Below are positions 1-10,355 of a DNA stretch of 64,000 nt, piece after piece. A program made the position numbers and the translations under genes. The DNA comes from Pseudomonadota bacterium (GTDB lineage: Bacteria; Pseudomonadota; Alphaproteobacteria; Rhizobiales; Xanthobacteraceae). The notes under the pieces were generated by a model. That model had not been told where the DNA came from. It saw only the letters and a program-made list of their open reading frames with translations, and did no database searches. Location of the stretch: assembly GCA_963204905.1 (NCBI GenBank), contig CAUJJN010000192.1, forward strand, positions 40,991-104,990, written 5' to 3'. Within the stretch, counting starts at the first letter, position 1. The number at the start of each line of letters is the position of its first letter.

Positions 1-1
1 T

Positions 2-340
2 CTCGCCGATCTGCTTCTCACCGCAGCGGTCCATCCCGCCGCGGTGGGCCGTTCGTTTGTCGCAGCCGATGATACGACGCTTTCGACGCCAGAGCTCTGG
101 CGGGAAATAGCTGTCCGGCTTGGTCGTCCGTCTCGCATGTTGCCGCTTCCCGTATCATGGCTTCGTGCGGCCGCACGGGTTGCCGGGAAGGCGGATCTTT
201 ACGAGAAGCTGTGTGAATCGCTGGAGGTTGATGCGTCGCGAGCGCGCTCCGTGCTCGATTGGAAACCGCCGGTTGCGACCCGTGAAGCCTTGGACGCGAC
301 GATTGCATGGTATCGATCCGATCAACGAAGGCTGACCTGA
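2..340 (+). CDS. NAD-dependent epimerase/dehydratase family protein, C-terminal part (5' end outside window)
   Basis: Frame is open from base 2 (..LADLLLTAAVHPAAVGRSFVAADD..) to the stop at 340; C-terminal pattern resembles sugar-nucleotide epimerases (LGRPSRMLPLP.., DWKPPV..ALDATIAWY). Confidence 0.7.
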   Translation, partial: LADLLLTAAVHPAAVGRSFVAADDTTLSTPELWREIAVRLGRPSRMLPLPVSWLRAAARVAGKADLYEKLCESLEVDASRARSVLDWKPPVATREALDATIAWYRSDQRRLT

Positions 341-474
341 CCGACCCCGACGCTTTCGTCAGGAAGAATACCGCTGCCGCGACGAACCGCGCGGTTTTGC
401 GCGACGACCGCTGGGAAAGGAAAAGCCGTCGCGCCTTGTTTCGTTGGCGGATGTCGTTGACCGGGAATTGCCGA

Positions 475-1701
475 CTATCCGCGTTCGTCCGCGATCGCCT
501 TGCCGTCGTTGGGCAGCGAGCCGCCGGCGACCAGGTCTACCTTGCCGCCGAGTTTGGTAACGGCGCGCAGCGTGGCGCCGACGGCTTCGGCGAGGGCGGG
601 TGAGGCGGCTGTGGTTTCGGCCTTCAAGGTCATCACATCTGATTCGCCGTCGCGGCCGACCACCAGCCGCAGGCGCCCCAGTTCTGGATGACGCTTGCCG
701 ATCTCGGCGACCTGCTCGGGCCGCACGAACATGCCTTTCACCTTGGTGGTCTGGTCGGCGCGGCCCATCCAGCCCTTGATACGCAAGTTGGTGTGGCCGG
801 CGGCGCTGGGACCGGGCAGTGCGGCGGTGAGGTCGCCCAGCGCAAGCCTGATCCACGGATGATGCGGATTGAGCGTCGTCACGACGATCTCGCCGACATC
901 GCCTTCCGGCACGGGATCGCCAGTGCCGGGCCGCACGATTTCGAAGATCACGTTTTCGGTGACCACCATGCCGTCGCGCCCGGCGGTTTCGAATGCCACC
1001 AGCCCGAGATCCGCGGTGCCGAACACCTGATAGGCGTCGATGCCGCGGCCCTTGATCTCGGCTTGCAGGGATGGCGGGAACGCCGCGCCGGAAACGATGG
1101 CGCGCTTGATCGAGGAGACATCGCGGCCGGTCTTCTCGGCATTGTCGAGCAGGATTTTCAGGAAGTCCGGCGTGCCGGCATAGGCGACCGGCCGATAAGC
1201 CTCGATCAGTTCGAACTGTTGCTCGGTGTTGCCGGGGCCGGCGGGGATCACGGCGCAGCCCAGCGCCCGCGCGGCGGAATCAAAAATGAAGCCGCCCGGT
1301 GTCAGGTGATAGCTGAAGGTGTTGAGCACCACGTCTCCCGGCCGCAGCCCCGCGGCGAAGATCGCGCGGGCACTCCCCCAGGAATCGGTCTCGGCTGCCT
1401 GCGGTTCGAAAATCGGCCCTGGTGAGGTGAACAGACGCCCGAACGAGCCGAGCGGTGCGCTCACCAGCCCCCCGAACGGCGGAGCAGCCTTGTGGATCGC
1501 TGGCAGGTCGGACTTCCGCAGTACTGGCAGCGCGGCCAGCGCCGCGCGGCTGGTGATGGTGGCAGGGGCGATGCCCTTGAGGCGCTCCGCGTAAGCCGGA
1601 GCCTTCAGTGCCGCGCGCAGCACGTCAGGAAGCCGTGCGAACAGGTCGGCCTCGCGGTCCTGCGGCGTTCGGGTTTCGAGGGCGTCGTAGTGGTCGGCCA
1701 T
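475..1701 (-). CDS. Phenylacetate-CoA ligase-like AMP-dependent ligase (PaaK family)
   Basis: 408 aa ORF; PaaK-like layout (LFTSPGPIFEPQ, YAGTPDFL, FGTADLG, RIKGWMGRADQTTKVKGMFVRPEQV). Confidence 0.85.
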   Translation of the reverse strand: MADHYDALETRTPQDREADLFARLPDVLRAALKAPAYAERLKGIAPATITSRAALAALPVLRKSDLPAIHKAAPPFGGLVSAPLGSFGRLFTSPGPIFEPQAAETDSWGSARAIFAAGLRPGDVVLNTFSYHLTPGGFIFDSAARALGCAVIPAGPGNTEQQFELIEAYRPVAYAGTPDFLKILLDNAEKTGRDVSSIKRAIVSGAAFPPSLQAEIKGRGIDAYQVFGTADLGLVAFETAGRDGMVVTENVIFEIVRPGTGDPVPEGDVGEIVVTTLNPHHPWIRLALGDLTAALPGPSAAGHTNLRIKGWMGRADQTTKVKGMFVRPEQVAEIGKRHPELGRLRLVVGRDGESDVMTLKAETTAASPALAEAVGATLRAVTKLGGKVDLVAGGSLPNDGKAIADERG

Positions 1702-1778
1702 GGCGGGGTCCTGTTCATTCGCAACGCGTGTTCGGCTGCCTCTCCCGACAAGGAAAGAGCGGTGTCCTCAATCGAATC

Positions 1779-2615
1779 TCAGAGCCAGCGTTTGCGGCGC
1801 TTGAAACTTTTGAGGTTCTTGAAACTCTTGCGCTGATGCTCGCCGCCGCCGAGGTAGAATTCCTTGACGTCCTCGTTGTCGCGCAACTCATCGGCTGTGC
1901 CGTCGAGCACGACCTTACCCTGTTCCATGATGTAGCCGTGGCTTGCGACCGACAGCGCGGCGCGCGCGTTCTGCTCCACCAGCAGAATGGTGACGCCGAG
2001 ATCGCGGTTGATCTGGCGGATGATGGCGAACACTTCCTTCACCAGTAGCGGCGACAGGCCCATCGAGGGCTCGTCCATCAGGATCATCTTGGGGCGCGCC
2101 ATCATGGCCCGGCCGATCGCCAGCATCTGCTGTTCGCCGCCGGAGAGGTAGCCGGCGAGACCGGTACGTTCCTTGAGGCGCGGGAAATATTTGAAGACCA
2201 TGTCGATATCGGCATTCACCCCACCGTCGCTGCGGGTAAACGCGCCCAGCCGCAGATTCTCCAGCGTGGTCATGTCGGAAATGATGCGCCGACCCTCCAT
2301 CACCTGGAAAATACCCCGGCGGACGATCTGGTCGGGGTCGATCCCGTTGATGCGCTCGCCATTGAACATGATGTCGCCGCGGGTGACTTCGCCTTCCTCG
2401 GTCTTGAGCAGGCCGGAGATCGCCTTGAGCGTCGTCGACTTGCCCGCGCCGTTGGCGCCGAGCAGCGCCACGATCGCGCCCTGCTGCACATCGAGCGACA
2501 GGCCGCGCAGCACAAGGATGACCTTGTCGTAGACAACCTCGATGTTGCGTACCGATAGCAGGGGAGCCGCAGCGGTCGTCGGTGCCTTGCGCGTCAATTC
2601 AGCAGTGTCGGTCAT
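1779..2615 (-). CDS. livF: HAAT-type ABC transporter ATP-binding protein (LivF-like)
   Basis: Walker A GANGAGKST, signature LSGGEQQML, Walker B ILMDEPS; basic C-terminal tail KRRKRWL. Confidence 0.9.
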   Translation of the reverse strand: MTDTAELTRKAPTTAAAPLLSVRNIEVVYDKVILVLRGLSLDVQQGAIVALLGANGAGKSTTLKAISGLLKTEEGEVTRGDIMFNGERINGIDPDQIVRRGIFQVMEGRRIISDMTTLENLRLGAFTRSDGGVNADIDMVFKYFPRLKERTGLAGYLSGGEQQMLAIGRAMMARPKMILMDEPSMGLSPLLVKEVFAIIRQINRDLGVTILLVEQNARAALSVASHGYIMEQGKVVLDGTADELRDNEDVKEFYLGGGEHQRKSFKNLKSFKRRKRWL

Positions 2616-2730
2616 GTCGTTGTCCGCAGTGTCGAGGCGTCATGTCGGCGCCTGACCGTTCGAGGAACAGCGTTCTGAAGGATGCCGACGTGTCGGCATC
2701 CACGGTTCTTGCAGTTAGCGGCGAGACGTG

Positions 2731-2789
2731 GGTGGCCGGGCGTGGGCGTGAAAACGTGTCCCACGCGTTGCCCGGCCATGACGCCTCAT
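2731..2789. repeat. Imperfect palindrome of REP-like type at the 3' end of the substrate-binding protein gene
   Basis: ggtggccgggcgtggg...cccacgcgttgcccggccatgac inverted arms. Confidence 0.5.
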
Positions 2790-2793
2790 CGTC

Positions 2794-4074
2794 TTACCAG
2801 CCGAGCCATTCCGCCTTGCGCGGGAGCTCGATGGTCTTGACCTTCTCGAGCTTGATGGTGCCCTTCTTTATCAGGTCGTTGAGATCACCGTCGGTCGCGC
2901 CCGACACCTTGGTGCGATACAGATCGACGGTTAGCGTACCGCGATGGTCGGTGTCGGTCCAAGTCGACGGGTTGCAGACGCCTTCCAATCCAGCCGGCAC
3001 CCAGCCCTTCTTCTGGTAAAAGGCCTTCTTGACGTTCTCGCCGGTGACGCCGCCGTTCTTCGCGGCCCATTCCAGCGCTTCCTTCATGTACATGGCGCTG
3101 CAAACGCCGGCGATGTAATGCACCGGGCGATAGGCGGCGCCACTGGCGTCGGAGATCTTGGAAATCTCCATCACGGTCTTCATGCCGGGTGCGTTGGCGC
3201 CCCAGGCCACGGGGGTGCGGAGCGGGAACACGACGCCGTCAGCGGCATCGCCAGCGGTCTTGGCGGCGTTTTCGTCCATGCCCCAGACGTTGCCGAGGAA
3301 TTGGACATCGACGCCGGCCGTCTTGCAGGCTTTGATGACAGAGATGTTGGAAGCGGCGGTATTGCCAAGATAGGCGTAGTTGGCGCCAGAGCTCTTGAGG
3401 CTCAGGCACTGCGCGCTGTAGTCGCCGGGGCTCAGCGCGAACACCAGCGGCGGCAGCACCTCGAAGCCGAGTTCCTTGGCCAGTGCTTCACCTGCGGCCT
3501 TGGGCGCGTTCGGATAGGGGTGGTTGGCGCCCATGTGGACGAACTTCGGCGCGCCCGACTTGCCCTTGGCTTTCCAGTCCTCCGCCGCCCAGGTCAGTTC
3601 GGCGCGCAGCGCATCGGAGTAGCTCGGGCCGTAGAAGAAGTTGTAGGGCGCAGCCTTCGACTTGCCGGCCGCGCCGGTGGGGTCGGTCAGTTGGCCCGCG
3701 TAGGACGCCGACAGGAACGGGATCTTGTCCTGGGCGACGAAGCCGGTCAGCGCCTCGGTGTCGGCGGTGCCCCAGCCCATGATTGCCGACACCTTGTCGG
3801 AGCCGGTCCACTTCTTGTACTGCGCGATAGCGCGTGGCACCTGATAGCCATAGTCGACGGTTTCGATGTCGACCTTGGTGCCGTTGATGCCGCCGTTCTT
3901 GTTTATCCAGGCGAAGGTGTCGGCCACAGCCTGGCCATACGGCGTGCCGACATCGGACGTGCCGCCGGAGTAGTCGGCGAGGTGGCCGATCTTGATCGAC
4001 GATTGCGCCAGTGCGCCGCTGGCGCCGAGCACGACCGCGAGCGCGGCGCTGCCGAGCAGGGTGGTGATTTTCAT
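2794..4074 (-). CDS. ABC transporter substrate-binding protein (branched-chain amino acid/HAAT type, periplasmic)
   Basis: Signal peptide MKITTLLGSAALAVVLGASGALAQ, then SSIKIGHLADYSGGTSDVGTPYG; type I periplasmic binding protein. Confidence 0.9.
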   Translation of the reverse strand: MKITTLLGSAALAVVLGASGALAQSSIKIGHLADYSGGTSDVGTPYGQAVADTFAWINKNGGINGTKVDIETVDYGYQVPRAIAQYKKWTGSDKVSAIMGWGTADTEALTGFVAQDKIPFLSASYAGQLTDPTGAAGKSKAAPYNFFYGPSYSDALRAELTWAAEDWKAKGKSGAPKFVHMGANHPYPNAPKAAGEALAKELGFEVLPPLVFALSPGDYSAQCLSLKSSGANYAYLGNTAASNISVIKACKTAGVDVQFLGNVWGMDENAAKTAGDAADGVVFPLRTPVAWGANAPGMKTVMEISKISDASGAAYRPVHYIAGVCSAMYMKEALEWAAKNGGVTGENVKKAFYQKKGWVPAGLEGVCNPSTWTDTDHRGTLTVDLYRTKVSGATDGDLNDLIKKGTIKLEKVKTIELPRKAEWLGW

Positions 4075-4127
4075 GGGTCTTCCTCCTGTTGATTTATGCG
4101 GTGGTCTGATCGTCGCCCGCTCGAGCC

Positions 4128-5198
4128 TTAATGCGAGAACGGGTAGAACTTCCAGTAAGCTTTGATCTGATGCCAGCGGTGCGCAAGTCCGTCAGGTTCG
4201 AACACCAGGAAGGCAATGATGATGGCGCCGATGGCAATCTCGCGCAGGAATGTGATGTTGTTCTTCAGGCCCAGCGTCTGGTCGATCAGCCCGCCGCGCA
4301 GAGCCGCACTGAGCCACTCCATGACTTCGGGGAGCAGGACGACGAAGGCGGTCCCCATCAGGGTGCCCATGACAGAGCCCAGTCCGCCGATAATGACCAT
4401 GGCGAGGAAAAGGATCGAACGTTCGATGCCGAATCCTTCATAGGAGACCACGAGCTGGTAATGCGCGTACAGCGCGCCGCCGATGCCCGCGAAGAAGGCC
4501 GCGATGCCGAATGACAGCGTGCGATACTTGGTCAGGTTGATGCCCATGATCTCGGCTGAGAGATAATGGTCACGCACCGCGATCAGCGCGCGGCCGTCGC
4601 GCGAGCGCATCAAGTTGGTCACCAGCAGGAATGAGATCACGACATAGGCCAGCACCACATAGAAATACTGATGGTCGCCCCTCACGGCGTAGCCGAAAAT
4701 CGAGAACGGTTCCGCGGACGCTGGCACCGAGCCGCCAGAAAACCATTCGGCGCGGGCGAAGAAGTCGAGAAGAATGTACTGCGCGGCGAGTGTCGCGATC
4801 GCGAGATACAGCCCCTTCAGGCGCGCTGCGGGCAGGCCGAAAACCAACCCGACGATCGCGGTGATGAAGCCGGACAGCGGAATGGCGAAGAACGTCGGCA
4901 CCGACAGCTTGCTCGAAAGATAGGCAGAGGTGAAAGCGCCGAACAGGAAGAACGCGGCGTGGCCGATGGAGATCTGGCCGGTGAAGCCCAGCAACACATT
5001 AAGGCCCAGCGCTGCGATGCCGTAGATGCCGATCGCGATCAGCATGCTCATCCAGTAGTCGCCGAGCACGAGCGGCGCGCAGGCGGCGAGCAATATGCCG
5101 GCGATGGCGAAATTCCGGCTCGTCACCGTCGGGAAAATGGTGGTGTCCGCCGCGTAGGAAGTGCGGAAATCACCAGCGGGGATCATTGAATTGGCCAT
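4128..5198 (-). CDS. livM: HAAT ABC transporter permease (LivM-like)
   Basis: Multiple hydrophobic segments; GLNVLLGFTGQISIGHAAFFLFGAFTSAYL is typical of LivM. Confidence 0.9.
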   Translation of the reverse strand: MANSMIPAGDFRTSYAADTTIFPTVTSRNFAIAGILLAACAPLVLGDYWMSMLIAIGIYGIAALGLNVLLGFTGQISIGHAAFFLFGAFTSAYLSSKLSVPTFFAIPLSGFITAIVGLVFGLPAARLKGLYLAIATLAAQYILLDFFARAEWFSGGSVPASAEPFSIFGYAVRGDHQYFYVVLAYVVISFLLVTNLMRSRDGRALIAVRDHYLSAEIMGINLTKYRTLSFGIAAFFAGIGGALYAHYQLVVSYEGFGIERSILFLAMVIIGGLGSVMGTLMGTAFVVLLPEVMEWLSAALRGGLIDQTLGLKNNITFLREIAIGAIIIAFLVFEPDGLAHRWHQIKAYWKFYPFSH

Positions 5199-5204
5199 GT
5201 TGTA

Positions 5205-6098
5205 TTATACCCGCTCGATGTCCTTGGTGCCGAACAGTCCGTAAGGCTTGATCATCAGAATGATGATCAGCACGTAGAACGGCGCGACCTCGTAGAGATT
5301 GCCCCAGTGCAGATACTGGCCATCCACGAACTGCGCGAAGTTTTCCAGAAGGCCGATGATGATGCCGCCGAGCACAGCGCCGGCGATAGAATCGAGGCCG
5401 CCCAGAATGACGGCCGGAAACACCTTGATGCCGTAGATCGACAGGCCCGACGACACGCCGTTGACCACCGCGACCACGACGCCCGCGACCGCCGACACGG
5501 TTGCCGAGATCGCCCATGACATCGCGAACACGTTTTTCACGGAAATGCCGAGCGACTGTGCCACCTGCTGGTTGAAGGCCGTAGCGCGCATGGCGAGGCC
5601 ATGTTTGGAAACCTGGAAGAACCATGCCATCGCCGCCATCATCGCCAGCGACACGACCAGACTCATGACGTAGACGGTCTGGATCGACAGGCCAAGGAAA
5701 CTGACCGACTGGCTGGTGAAGATCGGCGGGAACGGCTGCGGATTGACGCCGAAGATCCACTTCATTGCCGCTTGCAGGACTGTCGAGAGAGCGATCGTCA
5801 CCATGATCACCGAGATGATCGGCTCGCCGATCATCGGCCGCAGGAACACCATCTGGATCAGGATGCCGAAGACGAACATGAAGATCATGGTGATCGGCAT
5901 CGCCGCGTAGAATGGCACCTGATACTTGACCATCAGCGCCCAGCACACCCAGGCGCCGACCAGCAACAGTTCGCCCTGCGCGAAGTTGACGACCTGCGTT
6001 GCCTTGTAGATCAGCACGAACGACATCGCGACCACGCCATACAGCGTGCCGACCACGAGGCCGTTGACCAGAAGCTGGATCAGGAGTTGCGTGTTCAT
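5205..6098 (-). CDS. livH: HAAT ABC transporter permease (LivH-like); start moved to MNTQLLIQLLVNG
   Basis: GLVVGTLYGVVAMSFVLIYKATQVVNFAQGELLLVGAW motif; the longer ORF N-terminus (MDGRGKRGHDE) translates REP-like sequence. Confidence 0.9.
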   Translation of the reverse strand: MNTQLLIQLLVNGLVVGTLYGVVAMSFVLIYKATQVVNFAQGELLLVGAWVCWALMVKYQVPFYAAMPITMIFMFVFGILIQMVFLRPMIGEPIISVIMVTIALSTVLQAAMKWIFGVNPQPFPPIFTSQSVSFLGLSIQTVYVMSLVVSLAMMAAMAWFFQVSKHGLAMRATAFNQQVAQSLGISVKNVFAMSWAISATVSAVAGVVVAVVNGVSSGLSIYGIKVFPAVILGGLDSIAGAVLGGIIIGLLENFAQFVDGQYLHWGNLYEVAPFYVLIIILMIKPYGLFGTKDIERV

Positions 6099-6122
6099 GA
6101 TACGTATCTCGTCGCGAATTTC

Positions 6123-6210
6123 GTCATGGCCGCGCTTGCCCCGGCCATCCACGCCTTAACAAGGCGATGGGAGGAAAGACGTGGATACCCGCGACAAGCG
6201 CGGGCATGAC
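6123..6210. repeat. REP-like dispersed palindrome
   Basis: gtcatggccgcgcttgccccggccatccacg...cgtggatacccgcgacaagcgcgggcatgac. Confidence 0.75.
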
Positions 6211-6233
6211 GGCGTGTGGCTGGTACCGGCAAG

Positions 6234-8173
6234 TCACTCCGCCGCCTCCCTCATCGCGCTGCGCACCAGGTCGATCACCTTGAGCGTCGTGCGGATGCGT
6301 TGCGTGGTGCCGTCCTGGAAGCGAATTACAGTATCGACCTTGATCTCGCTTTGACCGCCGTAGATGCCGTTGATGATGTCGGCGTATTTCTCGTTGATGA
6401 CGTTGCGACGCACTTTCCGGGTACGGGTCAGTTCGCCGTCGTCGGCGTCGAGTTCCTTGTACAGCAGCAGGAATTTCGAGATGCGCTGCGCCGGCGGCAG
6501 CGTGGCGTTCACGGCTTCGACTTCCCTGTGCAGCAGTTTGTAGACCTCTGGCCGCGACGACAGGTCGGTGTAAGTCGTGAACGCGATGCGGTTCTTCTCC
6601 GCCCACTTCGAGACGATCGAATAGCGGATGCAGATTATCGCGGCGAGGTTTTCGCGGCCGTCACCGAGCACGACGGCTTCGGCGACATACGGCGAGAACT
6701 TTAGCTTGTTCTCAATGTACTGCGGCGAAAAGCGGTCGCCGCCGAGCGTCTGCGCCATGTCCTTGATGCGGTCGATGACGACGAGTTCGCGATTGCCGTT
6801 GAAATAGCCGGCGTCGCCCGACCGCATCCAGCCATTGTCCATGTCGGCGACGGAGGCTTCCGGATTTTTGTAGTAGCCGAGGAACATGTTGGGATGGCGG
6901 ACGAGGATTTCGCCGACGCCGTTGGCGTCCGCATTCTCGATCCGCAATTCGATGTCGTCGGCCATTGCGACGCCGGTGGTGTCGGGATCGACGCTGGTCT
7001 CGCGGTGCAGCGTATAGGCGCCAAGCGTTTCGGTCTGGCCGTAGAGCGTGCGCAGCGGCACGCCCATGGCGCGGAAGAACTTGAAGGTATCTGGGCCGAG
7101 CGCCGCGCCGCCGGTGGCGGCCGACGCCAATCGCGAAAAGCCGAGCCGGTCGCGCAGTGCGCGGAACAACAGTCCGTCCGCGACAGCGGAGTGTTTGCCT
7201 TGCTCCAGCGCGGCAAGACCGGTCTTCATGCCGATATCGTAGAGCTTCTGCTTCAGCGGCGAGGCATCCATCACCCGTGCGCGCACGTCGGCGGCGAGCG
7301 ATTCCCAGACGCGCGGCGCGAAAAGCACAAAAGTCGGCGCGATCTCGCGGAAATCGTTCATCATCGTCTCGGGTTCTTCGACGAAGTTGATCTTCATCCG
7401 CGACAGAAGCCCCATCCCCAGCGCGTAGATCTGCTCCATGATCCATGGCAGCGGTAGCACCGAGACGTATTCGTCGTCAGGCCCCTTGGGGTCAAAAGTG
7501 AGATAGGTGGCGCAGTGGCGCAGCACCGATCCGCCCGATAGCATCGCCAGTTTCGGATTGGCGGTGGTGCCCGAGGTGGTGCAGAGGATCGCCGTGGTGT
7601 CGGCGTCGGTGGTGTCCACCAGCCTGTCGTAGAGGTCCGGCTCGCGCGCGGCGCGGGCGCGGCCCATCTCGGCGAGTTTGTCGGCGGTCATCAATCGCGC
7701 ATCGTCGTATTTCCGCATCCCGCGTGGATCGGAATAGACGATGTGACGGATGCTCGGCACCCGGTCGCCGAGGCTCAGCAGCTTGTCGATCTGCTCTTCG
7801 TCCTCGGCGAATACGACCTTGGCTTCGCCGTAGCTGATGAGGTAGGCGGCTTCGTCTTCCAGCACGTCGCGATAGAGCCCGAGGCTGAAGCCGCCGATGG
7901 CGTGGGCGGCGATCTCGGCGGCGACCCAATCAGGCCGGTTGTCGCCGATGATGCCCACCACGTCGTCCTTGCCGAGACCGAGTTCGATCAGTCCAAGCGC
8001 GAAATCACGGGTGCGCGCGTGATACTGATCCCAGGTGAAAGGCTTCCAAAGTCCAAAATCCTTCTCGCGCAGCGCCACCTCGCCGCCGTGCTCGCGGGCG
8101 TTGAGCCGCAGCATCTTCGGGAACGTCGGTGCCTGCGCAGTGCGGGCGTGATAGTCGAACGCTGGTCGTCGGC

Positions 8174-8177
<4 letters not shown>
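6234..8177 (-). CDS. AMP-dependent long-chain acyl-CoA synthetase/ligase family
   Basis: 647 aa; P-loop-like CTTSGTTANPKLAML, YGQTETLGAYT, GWMRSGDAGYF, VIDRIKDMAQTLGG; overlaps livG start by 4 bp. Confidence 0.9.
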
Positions 8178-9010
<833 letters not shown>

Positions 9011-9120
9011 TCCCCTCCCTCGCTCGGCGTCTTCGACGCTCTTGTGGGTCTTGCCCAGGATATTTCCGCGCCCGGCGCCGGTGATAAGCGCTCAAGTCGC
9101 TGATCTTGCCCGCAAACCGG

Positions 9121-9176
9121 CGGGTCGCCAAGTGCGGGTCGCCAAGTGCGGGTCCCCAAGTACGGGTCCCCAAGTG
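9121..9176. repeat. Tandem repeat, 4 x 14 bp (CGGGTCGCCAAGTG / CGGGTCCCCAAGTR)
   Basis: 9121-9134 and 9135-9148 identical; 9149-9162 and 9163-9176 are a second variant. Confidence 0.95.
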
Positions 9177-9429
9177 AAGCGCGACCGCCGCGGAACGATA
9201 TTGCGAGTTGTCGCATCAAATCGGCCGCACTAAAGTACAACCTTCGTCGCGTGTCTTGTCGTTGTTTCGTTCCGCCAGCCATCTTGTCTCCAAATGGCCG
9301 CCTCACGATTGTCTCGATGCTTACGGTAAAGCCGATCCTCCGAATGTCTTGCCTCCGACATTTCCGGCGGCAATGTGAACAATTGACCGTTGCGGCGAGC
9401 AGTCGCGGTAAAATCGCGTCGCCCCGATC

Positions 9430-10104
9430 ATGATCGCTGTCGACCATCTCAAACGCGTCGCGCCATGGGCTTCCGGGTTGAGCGAACGGGAGGTCGAAGC
9501 CGCACGCGCGGGGGTAACCGAAAGAGCCTTTGCCGCCAACGAATTCATTTGTATGCGGGGCGACAAGTTCGAGTACTGGACCGGCGTCGTGACCGGCTTG
9601 GTCCGGATCGGAACGATCTCGCATTCGGGGAAAGCGGTTACCTTCACCGGTCTCACGTCCGGAGCATGGTTCGGCGAAGGTTCGGTCTTGAAGAACGAGA
9701 CGCGGCGATACGACGCGGTGGCGTTGCGCGACAGCCGGATCGCCCTGATGGAGCGTGCCACGTTTCAGTGGCTGTTCGAGAACAGCGTCGGTTTCAACCG
9801 TTTCCTCGTCGCGCAGCTCAACGAGCGCGTCGGTCATTTCATGGGGCTGCTGGAATACGGCCGTATGCTGGACCCGACGGCGCGCCTGGCGCGCTGCATC
9901 GCCTCGCTGTTCAACCCGATCCTCTATCCTGACGGTAAGCGCCAGCTCGACATCACCCAGGAGGAAATCGGCGCATTGTCGGGCATGTCCCGGCAGAACG
10001 CCAACCGTTGCCTCAAGGCACTGGAAAAAGAAGGTGTGCTGCGGCTCGAGTATGGCGGCCTCACCATTCTCGATCTGGAACGGCTGCGGCGGTATGGGGA
10101 GTGA
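9430..10104 (+). CDS. Crp/Fnr family transcriptional regulator
   Basis: N-terminal cNMP-binding-like fold; C-terminal HTH DITQEEIGALSGMSRQNANRCLKALEKEGVLRLEYGGLTILD. Confidence 0.9.
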   Translation: MIAVDHLKRVAPWASGLSEREVEAARAGVTERAFAANEFICMRGDKFEYWTGVVTGLVRIGTISHSGKAVTFTGLTSGAWFGEGSVLKNETRRYDAVALRDSRIALMERATFQWLFENSVGFNRFLVAQLNERVGHFMGLLEYGRMLDPTARLARCIASLFNPILYPDGKRQLDITQEEIGALSGMSRQNANRCLKALEKEGVLRLEYGGLTILDLERLRRYGE

Positions 10105-10171
10105 ACGCCGCGCGTGGTGGTTTGGCTGCGATTCCGAAATCTCTGGCTTCAATGTTTTTTCAAGGGTCTCA

Positions 10172-10294
10172 GCGTCGTCCCCGCGCAGGCGCGGACCGAG
10201 AACCCCTGGCATTGGTTGTTGTAAGATAGCCTTGCCTTCGGTGGTGTAGCCGAACCGCGGCGGCGTATGGGTCCCCGCCTGTGCGGGGACCATG
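10172..10294. repeat. REP-like element pair (tcgtccccgcgcaggcgcggac ... gggtccccgcctgtgcggggac)
   Basis: Inverted GC-rich palindromes; reverse translation gives the familiar VPAQAGTH...GPRLRGDD repeat-derived peptide. Confidence 0.75.
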
Positions 10295-10355
10295 CCTTTG
10301 GTGTTGTGCGCTCATCAGAAAAAATTCCGGTCAGGCTCGCACACCGCAGTTGCGC

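Noticed and set aside
2944-4092. 382-aa + ORF antisense to the substrate-binding protein
   Set aside because: Shadow ORF, no motifs
9121-9176. Tandem repeat considered as a CRISPR array
   Set aside because: Units are 14 bp with no spacers; no cas genes in the window
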